NCBI RefSeq assembly: GCF_022921055.1
Contig: NZ_CP095061.1
Location: 3,759,501 to 3,823,500 of the forward strand
Length of the DNA: 64,000 nt
Origin: Hymenobacter volaticus
GTDB lineage: Bacteria > Bacteroidota > Bacteroidia > Cytophagales > Hymenobacteraceae
Reading direction: 5' to 3'
Of this stretch, positions 1 through 9,701 are shown piece by piece. The notes below the pieces were generated by a model that did no database searches, was not told the DNA's origin, and saw only the letters and a list, made by a program, of their open reading frames with translations. Made by a program: the position numbers and the translations under genes. Each line of letters opens with the position of its first letter. Positions within the stretch are counted from its first letter, which is position 1.

Positions 1-1692
1 CTGCTTCTGGTACTTTTCGCGCAGCTCCCGAATTTTTAGGGCGCCAATTTTATAGCTCAGCGCCTGTCCGGGAATGGCCATGTACCGCTCTATCTCGGCT
101 GTGGCGCCTTCCTCGCTAATGGCTTCATTTTCCATCATATAGGCAATGGCCTGCTCGCGGGTCATGTCTTTGGTATGCATAGCCACGTCGACTACCAAAC
201 GCACGGCGCGGTGCATTTCGTCGCCGAGGGCGCCCATGTACTGGTAGGGGTCGGTGTAGAGCCCTAGCTCCTTGCCGAGGCTCTCAGTATACAAGGCCCA
301 GCCTTCGCCCATGGCTCCGTACCAGGCAAACCGGCGAAACTTAGGCAGGTTCTCGTTTTCCTGTTGCAATGAAATCTGGTAGTGGTGGCCCGGAATGGCC
401 TCATGCAAAAATAACGATTCCATACCCGACGTGGTATTGAACTTGGTCGCATCTACAATCGGAATGTAGAAGATACCCGGCCGCGAGCCATCCGGACTGC
501 CCTGGTTGTACTCGGCCGAAGCCGAGGCGGCCCGGAAAGCTTCCGTCTGCCGGATTTCGAACGGCGTTTTGGGCGTGCGCCCAAACATCTTGGGCAAGCT
601 AGGCGTGATTTTGGTCTGGATAGCCCGGAAAGCATTTAGTACGTCTTCCGGCGTCTTGTAGGGCATCAGTTTGGGGTCGGTCTTCAGGGAAGCGAAGAAA
701 GCCTTCAAGTCGCCCTGGAAGCCTACTTGCGCCTTTACCTTCTCCATTTCGGTGCGGATGCGCTTCACCTCGGCCATACCCGTCTGATAGATTTCCTCCG
801 GCGTTTTGTCGGTGGTGGTCCAGCTCTTCACGTAGTAACGGTAGATTTCCGGGCCGCCGGGCACGACCGAAATACCAGTAGTCGGCCGGGCTTTCGGCAA
901 ATACTCTTTCTCGAGAAAATTACCGAGCTTCTGGTACGTGGGCACCAGTTCCTCTAGAATGGCCTTCTTGTATTCGGTGGTAATACGCTGCTGATCTTCG
1001 GCTGATACTTCCTTCGGGAACCGGTTGATGGGGCCGTAGAATAGGCTCTTAGTGGGGTCCGTCACCACCAAGTCGCGCATCTGCGGAATCATCTTTTGCA
1101 CCAGCGTTTTGGGTAGCACCACCCCGGCTTTCATGCCCTGCCGGAAATTGGCAATGGCCGAATCGCCCCACACCGAGAACCCGCGCACCCGGCCGAGCCA
1201 GTTGTCGTAGTCCTTGGCCGTTTTAAAGGGCTGCACACCTTCGCCCGAGCCGTATTGCCCCATCGTGATAGGCAGGCCCCAAAACTGCTGGAATGGCATC
1301 ATCCAGGTGTTCAATTTCAGTCCCTCCAGCTTGGTTTCGAGGTCGTACTGGAAAATATCGTAGCTGATTTTGTCGTTTTCCGACAGGCTCCCGCGGTCGA
1401 ATTTCTTGAGGGCGTCAAGGTATTTCTGGTAGAACGTCTGGACTTGTTGCCGAAAGGCGCGGGTCTGGTCGTTGGGCAATTGGTCGTTGTAGCGGTTGTC
1501 GCCCTGGGTGGTGGCGTCGAGCGGAAATAAGCGAGCCTGCTCTTCCCAATACCCAGCAAAAAGGTCCGGCAATTTCTTGATTTTGGCCACGTCGGTCTCA
1601 ATGGGCGCGCTGCCATCAGCAGCAGGTTTCTGCTGGTTGCAAGCACTTAACAAGGTTACAGCCAGCAGGCCGGTAAAGGCAAACTTCTTCAT
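1..1692 (-). CDS. DUF885 family lipoprotein, putative metallopeptidase (3' end outside window)
   Basis: Open to the window edge: 564 codons are visible and the C-terminus is missing. The start at 1692 gives a lipoprotein signal (LLSAC, Cys18), so the protein should sit in the outer or inner membrane facing the periplasm. The family match is to DUF885 (PF05960), large proteins resembling zinc peptidases. The visible hallmark is HEAIPGHHYQ at residues 430-439, followed by GEGWALYTESLG, which is the expected layout of an HExxxGHH-type metal site with a downstream Glu. The substrate is unknown; peptides are the usual assumption for this family and are inference here. A strong hairpin lies upstream of its start (1788-1836), but it belongs to the preceding gene, so this gene probably has its own promoter in 1693-1787. 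Confidence 0.85.
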   Translation of the reverse strand, partial: MKKFAFTGLLAVTLLSACNQQKPAADGSAPIETDVAKIKKLPDLFAGYWEEQARLFPLDATTQGDNRYNDQLPNDQTRAFRQQVQTFYQKYLDALKKFDRGSLSENDKISYDIFQYDLETKLEGLKLNTWMMPFQQFWGLPITMGQYGSGEGVQPFKTAKDYDNWLGRVRGFSVWGDSAIANFRQGMKAGVVLPKTLVQKMIPQMRDLVVTDPTKSLFYGPINRFPKEVSAEDQQRITTEYKKAILEELVPTYQKLGNFLEKEYLPKARPTTGISVVPGGPEIYRYYVKSWTTTDKTPEEIYQTGMAEVKRIRTEMEKVKAQVGFQGDLKAFFASLKTDPKLMPYKTPEDVLNAFRAIQTKITPSLPKMFGRTPKTPFEIRQTEAFRAASASAEYNQGSPDGSRPGIFYIPIVDATKFNTTSGMESLFLHEAIPGHHYQISLQQENENLPKFRRFAWYGAMGEGWALYTESLGKELGLYTDPYQYMGALGDEMHRAVRLVVDVAMHTKDMTREQAIAYMMENEAISEEGATAEIERYMAIPGQALSYKIGALKIRELREKYQKQ

Positions 1693-1787
1693 GTAGAAAT
1701 TACAACAAGGTTTCGTGGTCAAAAGGTAAGGGGTTTGCGCGGTTCACAGAACAACTAAACATCTGCATGGCCCTATTCTTGATATTT

Positions 1788-1836
1788 GAACCGCAAAAAG
1801 CCCGTGAGGAACATCCTCACGGGCTTTTTGCGGTTC
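1788..1836 (-). terminator. Perfect 23-bp palindromic terminator
   Basis: A perfect 23-bp inverted repeat with a 3-nt loop, whose stem contains the A-tract, the GC core GCCCGTGAGGA and the T-tract. It lies just after the stop of the T9SS gene at 1863 and would end its transcription on the minus strand. It is symmetric and could act in both directions. Confidence 0.85.
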
Positions 1837-1862
1837 GAGCTTATGCAAAAGATGCCGGTCAG

Positions 1863-3086
1863 TTAATTGACCGTCATGAATTTCTTGTTTACCACCCCCT
1901 GCGACGTGACGGCCTGTATCATGTACACGCGGCTTTCCGCGCCACCAGTCATGGGTACCGTACGCGTCACAAGGCCTGTAGCGCCCTCAGACAACGTCTC
2001 TGAATAGAGCACCCGACCCATCGGATCAAGCACCCGCAGTTGCTGCAACGTGCCGGGTGTTTGCATTACAATGTTGAGATTGCCCTGGCTGCCGTACGCT
2101 TCCAGCTTCTGTTGCGTCTCCCCTACCTGCACAGGTAGCACTTGCGAGTACGTGAAGGTGCCATCGAGGTCCGTCTGCTTTAGGCGGTAGTAGTTTAGGC
2201 CACTGCGCATGCTGCGGTCAATGGCTTCGTATTCACGACGGGTGGCAGAGGTACCAGCGGCCGGCACTACGGCAACAGAACTGAAATTCTTGCCATCCGA
2301 AGAACGCTCAACCGAGAAGGTAGCCGCATCTTTTTCCGACGCCGTTGCCCACCGCACTATCACTTGATTGTTGTCGTACTTGGCATCAAAGCTCACTAGC
2401 TCCACAGGTAGCGGAACTGCAACATTACAATTCGAGCTAACGCTAGGATCTTCAGCCTCTGTCACATTGATGAAATCATAATTTCTTAAAGAATTCCGTG
2501 AACCAAATATTTTACCTCTGACACGAATTGCTCCTGTACTAGCACCATTTGCACTAGTGTTACCTTGTTCAATTATCAAATTACCATTTATGGTAAGGGT
2601 TGATGGCAGGAATAGATTGCTGTTGTTGCCAATTGTCACGCAAGATGCGGTTCGAACTTCTGCTCCAATTGTTCCTAAAGCTTTATAGAACTCTATCCTG
2701 TAAAGATTTAAAGCAACTCCCGCGCGAGCACCTACTGTAATGCGCTGTTGTGCATTTCCTTGTTGATCTCCTATAGTCAATACAAACTGACCAGTATGAG
2801 ACAAGAGACCTTCTTCAGTTACAGTTAATGTTCCACTGCTCCCGCTTACATCATAATCTATGTTTAACCTAACATCTTTGTCAATGACAATAGTATTATT
2901 AGCATTGGGTAACGGATAGACGTTAGGTATTATACCGTTAGGACCTATAGCTGTCCATGTACTTGGAGAGGTCCACAAACCGTTTGTCCTTGATACAAAC
3001 GTAATCGGTATCTGTGCCCGCGACTCTACTGTAGAGCTAAGCAGACAGAGGAAGGCTAAAAAAGCGTTGAGTAAGGTGGTTTTCAT
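1863..3086 (-). CDS. Secreted surface protein with T9SS type A sorting domain
   Basis: 407 aa. A signal peptide (about residues 1-25, ending SRAQ) is followed by a beta-rich stretch of about 200 residues. It opens with a G-x-W-x-x-x-x-x-W pattern (NGLWTSPSTWTA) like the repeated-strand N-terminal domains of Bacteroidetes adhesin-like proteins. From about residue 225 comes the standard PLPVELVSFDAKYDNNQVIV linker with an Ig/FnIII-like fold, and from about 330 a T9SS type A C-terminal domain ending in KKFMTVN. The protein should be exported by Sec, then by T9SS to the surface. The function of the N-terminal domain is not recognisable. Base composition changes sharply near 2440: the N-terminal half is AT-rich and the C-terminal half GC-rich, suggesting a replaced N-terminal module. 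Confidence 0.8.
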   Translation of the reverse strand: MKTTLLNAFLAFLCLLSSTVESRAQIPITFVSRTNGLWTSPSTWTAIGPNGIIPNVYPLPNANNTIVIDKDVRLNIDYDVSGSSGTLTVTEEGLLSHTGQFVLTIGDQQGNAQQRITVGARAGVALNLYRIEFYKALGTIGAEVRTASCVTIGNNSNLFLPSTLTINGNLIIEQGNTSANGASTGAIRVRGKIFGSRNSLRNYDFINVTEAEDPSVSSNCNVAVPLPVELVSFDAKYDNNQVIVRWATASEKDAATFSVERSSDGKNFSSVAVVPAAGTSATRREYEAIDRSMRSGLNYYRLKQTDLDGTFTYSQVLPVQVGETQQKLEAYGSQGNLNIVMQTPGTLQQLRVLDPMGRVLYSETLSEGATGLVTRTVPMTGGAESRVYMIQAVTSQGVVNKKFMTVN

Positions 3087-3617
3087 AGTAATCGTAGTTG
3101 ACGAAGCAGAACTGAATTCTTCGGCAAATTACGCTTACCACAGTTTTATGATGCCTAAACAACACAGATACAGATAGATACATATAAGTTGGCATAATTC
3201 AATTTCAGTTATAAAGATTATAATATTTCTGGGTATTCACCCACTATCTTTAAATTATACGTGATTAAATTATATAAATCAAATAACAAGCTTGATATAT
3301 AAAGTCCAATTATATAAAATTCAAGTTAATTATTTCTAAATAAAATACAATGCATGAACTAGAGCTTTTGATAGAGGCTTTTAGTCTACGCTTTGTTGCT
3401 ATGACCTCTACTCTGCTAGTGAAAACGCAGGAAACTCTGGTTATCAAACACTTTTTTATGCATCCCAAAAATGAAAAGAGGCCATTTACCAGCGTCACTT
3501 ATTGAGGGTCAATACTTTACAATCTTTTGCATGAATATAATGCGCTAAAACAAAGTAACCCTTTGAAGGCAGATCAGTTATAAAAGCCTTTCTGATTTAC
3601 TTCTCAAGCATTTCCTT
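3087..3617. other. AT-rich intergenic region
   Basis: About 530 bases of strongly AT-rich sequence between divergently transcribed genes (T9SS protein leftward, SDR rightward). It should hold both promoters, but I find no exact TAnnTTTG box. A 62-codon open frame on the minus strand (3310-3498) has no recognisable features and I do not call it. Confidence 0.6.
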
Positions 3618-4334
3618 ATGGAATCAATAACTGGAAAAAACGCCCTCATCACGGGCGCCGGCAAAGGCATTGGTCGTGCCATAGCTATTGCGTTAGCGCA
3701 AGAAGGTGTAAATGTAGCCTTACTCGCTCGCACTGAAGCGCAGTTGCAAGAAGTAGCGCAGGAAGCGGAAGCCCTAGGCGTGAAAGCCGTTATCGTAACG
3801 GCCGACATAGCTGACCGTACTGCTGTGGAATCTGCCGTAACCCAAGCCGAAGCCGCGTTCGGCACCATTGATATTCTTATCAATAATGCTGGCATCGGCA
3901 CCTTCGCTAAGGTAGTAGACATGGACCCGGAGGAGTGGGAGCACATCGTTCGTGTAAATCTGTTCGGCACGTACTACGCCACCCGCGCTGTGCTGCCAGG
4001 TATGATAGCGTGCGAAACCGGCGACATCATCAACATTTCCTCTACTGCCGGTCTGCGGGGCGCGGCTACTACCAGCGCTTACAGTGCCTCCAAATTCGCG
4101 GTCATGGGCCTTACTGAGTCGTTGATGCAGGAAGTGCGCAAGCACAACATTCGCGTATCGGCCCTCACGCCGAGTACTGTAGCCACCGAGTTGGCCATCA
4201 GCAACAAGCTCACCGATGGCAACCCCGATAAAGTGATGCAGCCCGAAGATTTAGCCGAGTTCGTGGTGTCGCAGCTTAAGCTCAACCGCCGCATCTTCAT
4301 CAAGGAAGCAGGCATGTGGAGCACCAATCCGTAG
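3618..4334 (+). CDS. SDR-family NAD(P)-dependent oxidoreductase (3-ketoacyl-ACP reductase-like)
   Basis: 238 aa, the usual length of a classical short-chain dehydrogenase/reductase. Visible motifs are the cofactor glycine loop TGAGKGIG (residues 12-19), NNAG near residues 88-91, and the catalytic set Ser (in NISSTAG), Tyr155 and Lys159 in YSASK. It is a cytoplasmic Rossmann enzyme that interconverts a ketone and an alcohol using NAD(P)H. Resemblance is closest to FabG-like 3-oxoacyl reductases, but a single stand-alone SDR cannot be assigned a substrate. It is monocistronic, followed directly by a palindromic terminator. Confidence 0.9.
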   Translation: MESITGKNALITGAGKGIGRAIAIALAQEGVNVALLARTEAQLQEVAQEAEALGVKAVIVTADIADRTAVESAVTQAEAAFGTIDILINNAGIGTFAKVVDMDPEEWEHIVRVNLFGTYYATRAVLPGMIACETGDIINISSTAGLRGAATTSAYSASKFAVMGLTESLMQEVRKHNIRVSALTPSTVATELAISNKLTDGNPDKVMQPEDLAEFVVSQLKLNRRIFIKEAGMWSTNP

Positions 4335-4342
4335 TTGGTTTA

Positions 4343-4389
4343 GCAATAAAAAAGGCCGCCCTGCTCAGCAGGGCGGCCTTTTTTATTGC
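4343..4389. terminator. Bidirectional palindromic terminator
   Basis: A perfect 23-bp inverted repeat with a 1-nt centre (core GGCCGCCCTGCT) flanked by A- and T-tracts. It lies between the convergent SDR gene and the gene ending at 4406, so it can terminate both. Confidence 0.9.
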
Positions 4390-4405
4390 CTGGCGCTATT
4401 CAAGC

Positions 4406-5855
4406 TTACTCTATTTTCCCGTTCCGAATTATTATATCTGCTTTCGGCTCAGCCTTCTTAACCATCGTACCAAAAGCGCCTTTCTTCTCGAAGGAAGCTA
4501 CCACTTCGTTCTCAACGGGGGTACGCTGCACTACAGGGTTGTTGGCCCAAAACTCGGGTCGTATTTGGTGGCCTTGATGGTTTCCAAGTCCCGGTCGTCG
4601 AGGCTGGCGCGGGCGTATGGGATGTTGGTGGGCGTAGTGGACGTGTCGTAGAAATAGGTGAAAGACGTCACGCTCAGGGGCACGGTACCGGTTTTGGCGC
4701 CGGTTACCAAATCGGCCGTCAAGTCCACCTGCATGTGGTCGAGGGGGAAACGGGCGCATCGGATGGCTGGAACACCATATCGACGGACAGCTTGGGGTTC
4801 TTAAACTTCTGATTGGGGTTGCTGGACGTGGCCGTGAAGCTCGGCTGCGTCATCTTGTAGCGTACAATTTTGTTGGTTTCGATATTGATCCAGATGGTGC
4901 CAGAAGACTGGTACTTGATTTCGGGCCGAGTCTCGAACGTTATTTCGGCAATGGTGCTGCTGTCTTGGTCGAGCAGCCCTTTTAGCTCCAGCAGATAGTT
5001 TTTCACGGTGTTGGGGCTGAGCAGCGCCAACGACTTGGTGCTGTCCATACCGGCATCGTAGAGGCCGTAGCGGCGGGTATATATCGAGAAGTTGCTGAAG
5101 GCGGTAGCAGCTTGCTTGGCGGCATAGCGCCCCTGTGAAATTGTTGTACCCTCGATGCGCGCCGGGTTGGACTTCACATTCCAGACCACTTCTTGCAGTT
5201 CGGTGGGCTCGTCGCTGATGCGCGTGAGCTGGCGGTAGTAGGCTTTGCCGTAGAACTTCTTGGAGTAGTTGCTTTGCAATTGCCGGAAAGCCTTTTCCAC
5301 CAACTGGAAGGGGTAACTATTCACTTTCACTTCGGGCAACGCCACCGAAGCCGCTGCCAAGGCTATTTGTAGCGGCGTAGTATAGTTGGCTTGCGTTACG
5401 CGCACAGTGTCGCGTAAGTGACCTAGCTCCGAGAAAACCAGAGTGCGAGGCAAGTCCTTGAGCACCAAGGTAAATTCGCCGTTGGCGTTGCTGGCAGTGC
5501 CGTTGGTAGTGCCCGTCACCGAGATACTCACGAACGGCAGCACTTCTTTGGTTTCTTTATCGGTGATAGTGCCGCGTACCGTGTACTGCGCCACAGCGGC
5601 AAAGTTCAGCCCAAGAAAAGCCACCAAGAAAAATCCGCTTGTCAGCAGCAAGCGCAACGACGACCTATAAAGCGCAGGAAAAATAGACGAGAACAAGGCG
5701 AGACAGATTAAATGAATACGGAGGGAGAAAGCTCTAAAACGAAGTTTACTGCTTGAAACATATATCGACACCGCAAAGGTAGATTCGGACACGTTTCGAA
5801 AACGGAAAAAGTGAAGACTTCTCGCCTCAATACAAATACGATACCGATAAACCAC
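4406..5855 (-). CDS. Carboxypeptidase-like regulatory-domain protein, two frameshifts
   Basis: Reading through two single-base frameshifts gives one protein of about 417-483 aa. After a hydrophobic export signal (ending AAVAQ) there is a carboxypeptidase D regulatory-like beta-sandwich (YTVRGTITDKETKEVLPFVSI) and then a DUF5686-like or outer-membrane-associated region of unknown role, ending in RNGKIE. Frame is lost at the G-run 4743-4747 and at the A-run 4549-4552 (plus-strand coordinates). Adding one base at each restores a continuous reading frame across the joins (DAPV-S-P-LDHMQVDL and KYDPSF-WANNPVV). The start is uncertain: ATG at 5855 leaves an unlikely 65-residue leader, while TTG at 5657 places the signal peptide at the N-terminus. 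I infer sequencing error rather than a pseudogene. Confidence 0.65.
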
Positions 5856-5964
5856 TTCTTACAGTTGAGTACGATAGGTTTTTCTTCATCTGCGTAAACC
5901 CGACGGGCCTTATCTTGGTCCTATCAATACTACTTTTCCTTTCCTCACTCCTACTTTTCACGTC

Positions 5965-6711
5965 ATGCTGAAGCGAGATTTTTTGAAAAACGGTCTTATG
6001 ACCATGGTTGGTGCCCTAGTAAGTCCTGCCTTGCTAGCCCGCGCCCACGACGAAAAGCTGCTCCGCGAAGCCCGTGCTACTCCTATTGCCGACGGACCTT
6101 TCACGTTACCGGCCCTGCCATACGCCTTCAATGCTTTGGAGCCGCACATCGATGCGCGCACCATGGAAGTTCACCACGATGCGCACCACAAAACCTACGT
6201 CACGAAGCTGAACGAGGCTGTGGTGGGCAAACCGCAAGAGAAAATGTCGTTGGCCGATTTGCTTGCTTCGGCCAGCAAGCAGACCGATGCGGTGCGCAAC
6301 AACGCCGGCGGGCACTTCAACCACTCGATGTTCTGGCAGTTGCTATCGGCCAAGGGCGGCGGACAGCCTACTGGCACGCTGGCTACGGCCATTACCAGCA
6401 CCTTCGGCTCGTTCGATAAGTTCAAGGAGCAATTTGCGGCGGCGGCCACTAGCCGGTTCGGCTCGGGTTGGGCTTGGCTGAGCGCTGATAACACTGGCAA
6501 ACTCTTTATTTCCTCGACTCCCAACCAGGACAACCCGCTGATGGACGTAGCAGGCATTCAGCACGGCACGCCCGTACTCGGCCTCGATGTGTGGGAACAC
6601 GCCTACTACCTGAAGTACCAGAACAAGCGCCCTGAGTACGTGGCCGCCTTCTGGAACGTAGTGAACTGGTCGGAAGCAAACCGCCGCTTTGAAGCCGTGA
6701 AAAAAGGTTAA
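5965..6711 (+). CDS. sodA: Exported Mn-type superoxide dismutase
   Basis: 248 aa, about 45 residues longer than a cytoplasmic SOD because of an N-terminal leader. It converts superoxide to oxygen and hydrogen peroxide. The four metal ligands are present: His70, His120 ([10 protein letters not shown]), Asp208 and His212 (LDVWEHAYY). The residue motif PNQD (Gln188) and Gly at the position of the Fe-type Gln point to manganese or cambialistic use rather than strict iron. The leader [10 protein letters not shown] followed by a hydrophobic stretch resembles a Tat signal (K-R-x-F-L-K), so the enzyme is probably periplasmic. It stands alone, with a terminator at 6768-6796. Export is inference from the leader. 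Confidence 0.92.
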   Translation: MLKRDFLKNGLMTMVGALVSPALLARAHDEKLLREARATPIADGPFTLPALPYAFNALEPHIDARTMEVHHDAHHKTYVTKLNEAVVGKPQEKMSLADLLASASKQTDAVRNNAGGHFNHSMFWQLLSAKGGGQPTGTLATAITSTFGSFDKFKEQFAAAATSRFGSGWAWLSADNTGKLFISSTPNQDNPLMDVAGIQHGTPVLGLDVWEHAYYLKYQNKRPEYVAAFWNVVNWSEANRRFEAVKKG

Positions 6712-6767
6712 ACCAGTCGTTGCTGGTCCTTTACCAGTAGAGCAGACCTAGCAACTTGGATTCCGTT

Positions 6768-6796
6768 AAAGCCCGTCGAAGTGTTCGGCGGGCTTT
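6768..6796 (+). terminator. Rho-independent terminator after sodA
   Basis: Inverted repeat AAAGCCCGTCGAA / TTCGGCGGGCTTT with a 3-nt loop and one G-U pair, followed by a T-run. Confidence 0.85.
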
Positions 6797-6877
6797 TTTG
6801 TGCTCTGCTGCGCACGTTAGCTACGTAATTAACATAGCCTTTACTCCGGTGGCATGGAGCAACACAACGCAGTGCCC

Positions 6878-6885
6878 CATCTTTG
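6878..6885 (+). promoter_or_regulatory. Candidate -7 box of the PhoD-like gene
   Basis: CATCTTTG matches the Bacteroidetes -7 consensus TAnnTTTG at five of its six fixed positions and ends 4 nt before the ATG at 6890. If used, the transcript would start almost at the start codon (leaderless). No convincing -33 element was seen. Confidence 0.35.
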
Positions 6886-6889
6886 TAGC

Positions 6890-7903
6890 ATGAAGAAATA
6901 TCTGTTAATCCTACTATCAGCTGGTTTGCTACTGCCTGGACCTGCCACGCAAGCCCAAATCAAGAAAGAACTGACGGTAGCATTCGGCTCCTGCAACCGC
7001 ATCGACTTGCCACAGCCGCTTTGGCCGGTTATTGCCAACGACAAACCAGACGTTTGGATCTGGCTCGGCGACAACATCTACGGCGACACCGACGACATGG
7101 CCGTGCTCAAGCAGAAGTACGACACGCAGTTCAACCTACCCGGCTACGCTCAGTTTCGGGCGCAAGTGCCCACCATCATCGGCACCTGGGACGACCACGA
7201 CTACGGCCGCAACGACGGCAACAAAACCTACCCCTACAAAAAACAAAGCCAACAAGTCGCCCTTGACTTTCTGCAAGAGCCCGCTAACACGCCCCGCCGC
7301 CAGCAAGAAGGCATCTACACGTCCTACGAGTACAAGGTGGGCAAGAAAAAGGTGAAGGTGATTCTGCTCGATGACCGGTACTTCCAGGATTCACTTTACC
7401 GTGATGCGCAGCAGGTCTACCAGCCCAACCCTAAAGGCGACCTTCTCGGCGAAACGCAGTGGCAGTGGCTACAACAGCAACTAACCAACAGCACCGCCGA
7501 CGCTCACATCATTGCGTCGGGCATTCAGTTTCTGCCTCAGCAGCACCGGTTCGAGAAGTGGGCCAACTTCCCCGCATCTCGTCAGCGGCTGCTTGGTCTG
7601 CTGGCCAGTTCCCGCGCGAAAGGCGTGCTGCTGGTTAGCGGCGACCGGCACATCGGGGAAATATCAAAAATGACGGTACCTGGTGTAGCGTATCCAGTGT
7701 ATGAGGTGACCTCCAGCGGCCTGACGCACCCGGCAGCCCACAACAACGGCGAGCCCAACGATTTGCGCGTTGGTCCGCTTGTTAATCAGAAGCACTATGG
7801 GTTGTTCCGTTTCCGCGAGCAAGGCAAGAAGCTGCTAGTAACCGCCGCCCTAAAAGACGAGGCTGGCAAGGCCATTTACGCAGAAGAAATTGAAGTGAAA
7901 TAA
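6890..7903 (+). CDS. PhoD-like alkaline phosphatase/phosphodiesterase
   Basis: 337 aa. I chose ATG 6890 over 6854 because it starts directly with a signal peptide (MKKYLLILLSAGLLL, cleavage near TQAQ). Metal-site motifs of the PhoD/calcineurin-like metallophosphatase fold are visible in order: GSCNRID, WLGDNIYGDTDD, GTWDDHDYGRNDG, and LLVSGDRHIGEI. The protein should hydrolyse phosphate mono- or diesters in the periplasm. The short form without a long N-terminal Ig-like domain is common in Bacteroidetes. It is monocistronic; a shared terminator follows. Confidence 0.9.
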   Translation: MKKYLLILLSAGLLLPGPATQAQIKKELTVAFGSCNRIDLPQPLWPVIANDKPDVWIWLGDNIYGDTDDMAVLKQKYDTQFNLPGYAQFRAQVPTIIGTWDDHDYGRNDGNKTYPYKKQSQQVALDFLQEPANTPRRQQEGIYTSYEYKVGKKKVKVILLDDRYFQDSLYRDAQQVYQPNPKGDLLGETQWQWLQQQLTNSTADAHIIASGIQFLPQQHRFEKWANFPASRQRLLGLLASSRAKGVLLVSGDRHIGEISKMTVPGVAYPVYEVTSSGLTHPAAHNNGEPNDLRVGPLVNQKHYGLFRFREQGKKLLVTAALKDEAGKAIYAEEIEVK

Positions 7904-7928
7904 GGCTGCCAGCCTATTCTAAGCACGG

Positions 7929-7964
7929 AAAAGGTCCGGCGAGCAGAGGCTCACCGGACCTTTT
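7929..7964. terminator. Convergent terminator
   Basis: Stem AAAAGGTCCGGCGAGC / GCTCACCGGACCTTTT with a 4-nt loop and one G-U pair, followed by more T. It lies between the convergent PhoD-like gene and the GH5 gene. Confidence 0.85.
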
Positions 7965-7982
7965 TTCTGTTCACCTTCAGCG

Positions 7983-9701
7983 TTACTCTTTCACAAAGCG
8001 GTGCGTGGTGACACTGCCATTGCTGGATACCTGTACCGAGTAAACGCCCGGATTCAGGGTGTCCAGGGAGAGCTGCACGTTTTGGCTAGCCCTAGCGCTG
8101 CCGACGTTGCGGGCAAGCACCTCGCGGCCTTGCGCATTAAGCACCGTGATACGTGCGCCGTTGGTAGTTTCGGGCACGGCTACGGTTAGCTGGCTTTGGG
8201 TTGGATTTGGGTACAAGGCTATGGCCGCTTGAGGAGTGGCAACCTGGCTACTGGTGGCAGCTTTAATGAAGCTCCACCAATTGAGGTTGAAGCCGCCGGC
8301 CGCTACTCCAATGGCAATGTCTTGCCGGCCCGCCGCCAGCGTAACGGTGTGGGAAATAGTAGTCCAGGTTTGCCAGCCGCCGGTGGCCGGTACAGCCAGC
8401 GTGCCCCGCACCGTGGCACCCGAATTCTGCTCCAAGCTGATACGCCCGCCACCGCTGAGGCTGGCCACCCGATACTGAATGAGGTAATTGCCGGCCGTGG
8501 GTACATCGATGGTATAGGCCATCCAGTCGCCATTGTCGAGGTAGCCCACATTCAGGCCGCCCCCCGTATCGGAGGTAGTTTCCGTTTGCACACCCGACAT
8601 AGCATGGTAGCTTTCTGCTTGCACCGTGGTGCCGCCCGTAGTAGGGGGCGTGGTGGGCGGCGTAGTAGGCGGGGTGGTAGTAGTACCGTTCCAGTTTTGA
8701 ATGTAGCCTTTCACCAACGCGCCCGATTGCGTTAGGTAGTTATCTGACCACGCGCCGGTGGGGCTGGTACCGGGCTTCAGGATGGAGGCTGATTCCGCTT
8801 TATCATTAACCGACCAATTCAGATGGCTGATGCCGTTTTGTTTCAAAAAGGTCATCCATTCCTGAGTGGAAGCGGCGTCTACGACGCCGTTGCCGGAGGC
8901 TTCCGTGGTTCCGTATTCCGTCACGAACAGCGCTACGCCGCGGCTGAGTGCCGTTTGGGCCTTGGTTCGCAGGCTGGCCTTGTGAGTGGCCGCGTAGAAG
9001 TGCAGCGTATAGGCGATGTTGGAGTAGCGCGTAATAGGGTCGCTAGCGGCCACATCCACATCCTGCGACCAAGTAGGCGTACCCACAATAATGAGGTTAT
9101 CGGGGTCGATGGCACGGATGGCGCCGGCCACGGCTTCGGCATAGGGCTTCACCACTCCGCTCCACGATACCTGCAAAGGCTCATTATACACCTCGTACAT
9201 GACGTTGGGCGAATTTCCGTAGGTGGTGGCCATTTCCCGGAAGAAGGCAATGGCTTGCTGCTGTTGTTGTTCGGCCTGATGCGAGTGCCAGTCGATGATA
9301 ACGTAAAGTCCCGCCGCCAAGCAGGCATCTACCACCGTTTTGACTTTCTGCTTTTCGCGGGCCGGGTTGCTTAGGTAGCCGCCACTTTCGTTGATGCCCA
9401 TGGCCACGCGCACAATCTTGGCTTGCCAGTTGTTTTTGAGCCACCCTACCACGTTGGCATTGTAGTACTTCTCGCCGCCCCACCCATCGTTGCTCCAAAA
9501 CAAGCTGTTGCCGGCCAAGCTAATCGGCTGGTTGTTTTTGTCAACAATCTTGTTGCCGACCACTTTCAGCTGGCCGTACTGTTGCACGGGAGTCAGGGTC
9601 TGGGCAGTGGCCATGAAGCCTAATAAGCTACTGACTACCAACAACACGCCGCTGCTCCAAAAGCGTAAGGTGTGTTTACGGGCTAGTGTAAATTTTTTCA
9701 T
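7983..9701 (-). CDS. GH5 glucanase with CBM6 and T9SS sorting domain
   Basis: 572 aa from ATG 9701, which places the signal peptide (ending ATAQ) at the N-terminus. The GH5 (beta/alpha)8 catalytic domain covers about residues 35-330, with acid/base Glu174 in YNEPLQ and nucleophile Glu262 in VTEYGT. This arrangement resembles bacterial endo-beta-1,4-glucanases of the Cel5 kind. A Thr-Pro linker (TPPTTPPTT repeats) leads to a CBM6-type carbohydrate-binding module (VQAESY, GYLDNGDWM, LNWWSF), then a T9SS type A domain ending HRFVKE. It should be a cell-surface or secreted enzyme that cuts cellulose or a related beta-glucan. The exact substrate is not decidable from sequence. Confidence 0.92.
   Translation of the reverse strand: MKKFTLARKHTLRFWSSGVLLVVSSLLGFMATAQTLTPVQQYGQLKVVGNKIVDKNNQPISLAGNSLFWSNDGWGGEKYYNANVVGWLKNNWQAKIVRVAMGINESGGYLSNPAREKQKVKTVVDACLAAGLYVIIDWHSHQAEQQQQQAIAFFREMATTYGNSPNVMYEVYNEPLQVSWSGVVKPYAEAVAGAIRAIDPDNLIIVGTPTWSQDVDVAASDPITRYSNIAYTLHFYAATHKASLRTKAQTALSRGVALFVTEYGTTEASGNGVVDAASTQEWMTFLKQNGISHLNWSVNDKAESASILKPGTSPTGAWSDNYLTQSGALVKGYIQNWNGTTTTPPTTPPTTPPTTGGTTVQAESYHAMSGVQTETTSDTGGGLNVGYLDNGDWMAYTIDVPTAGNYLIQYRVASLSGGGRISLEQNSGATVRGTLAVPATGGWQTWTTISHTVTLAAGRQDIAIGVAAGGFNLNWWSFIKAATSSQVATPQAAIALYPNPTQSQLTVAVPETTNGARITVLNAQGREVLARNVGSARASQNVQLSLDTLNPGVYSVQVSSNGSVTTHRFVKE

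Noticed and set aside
3310-3498. 62-codon minus-strand frame
   Set aside because: AT-rich sequence without signal, domain or partner; probably not a gene.
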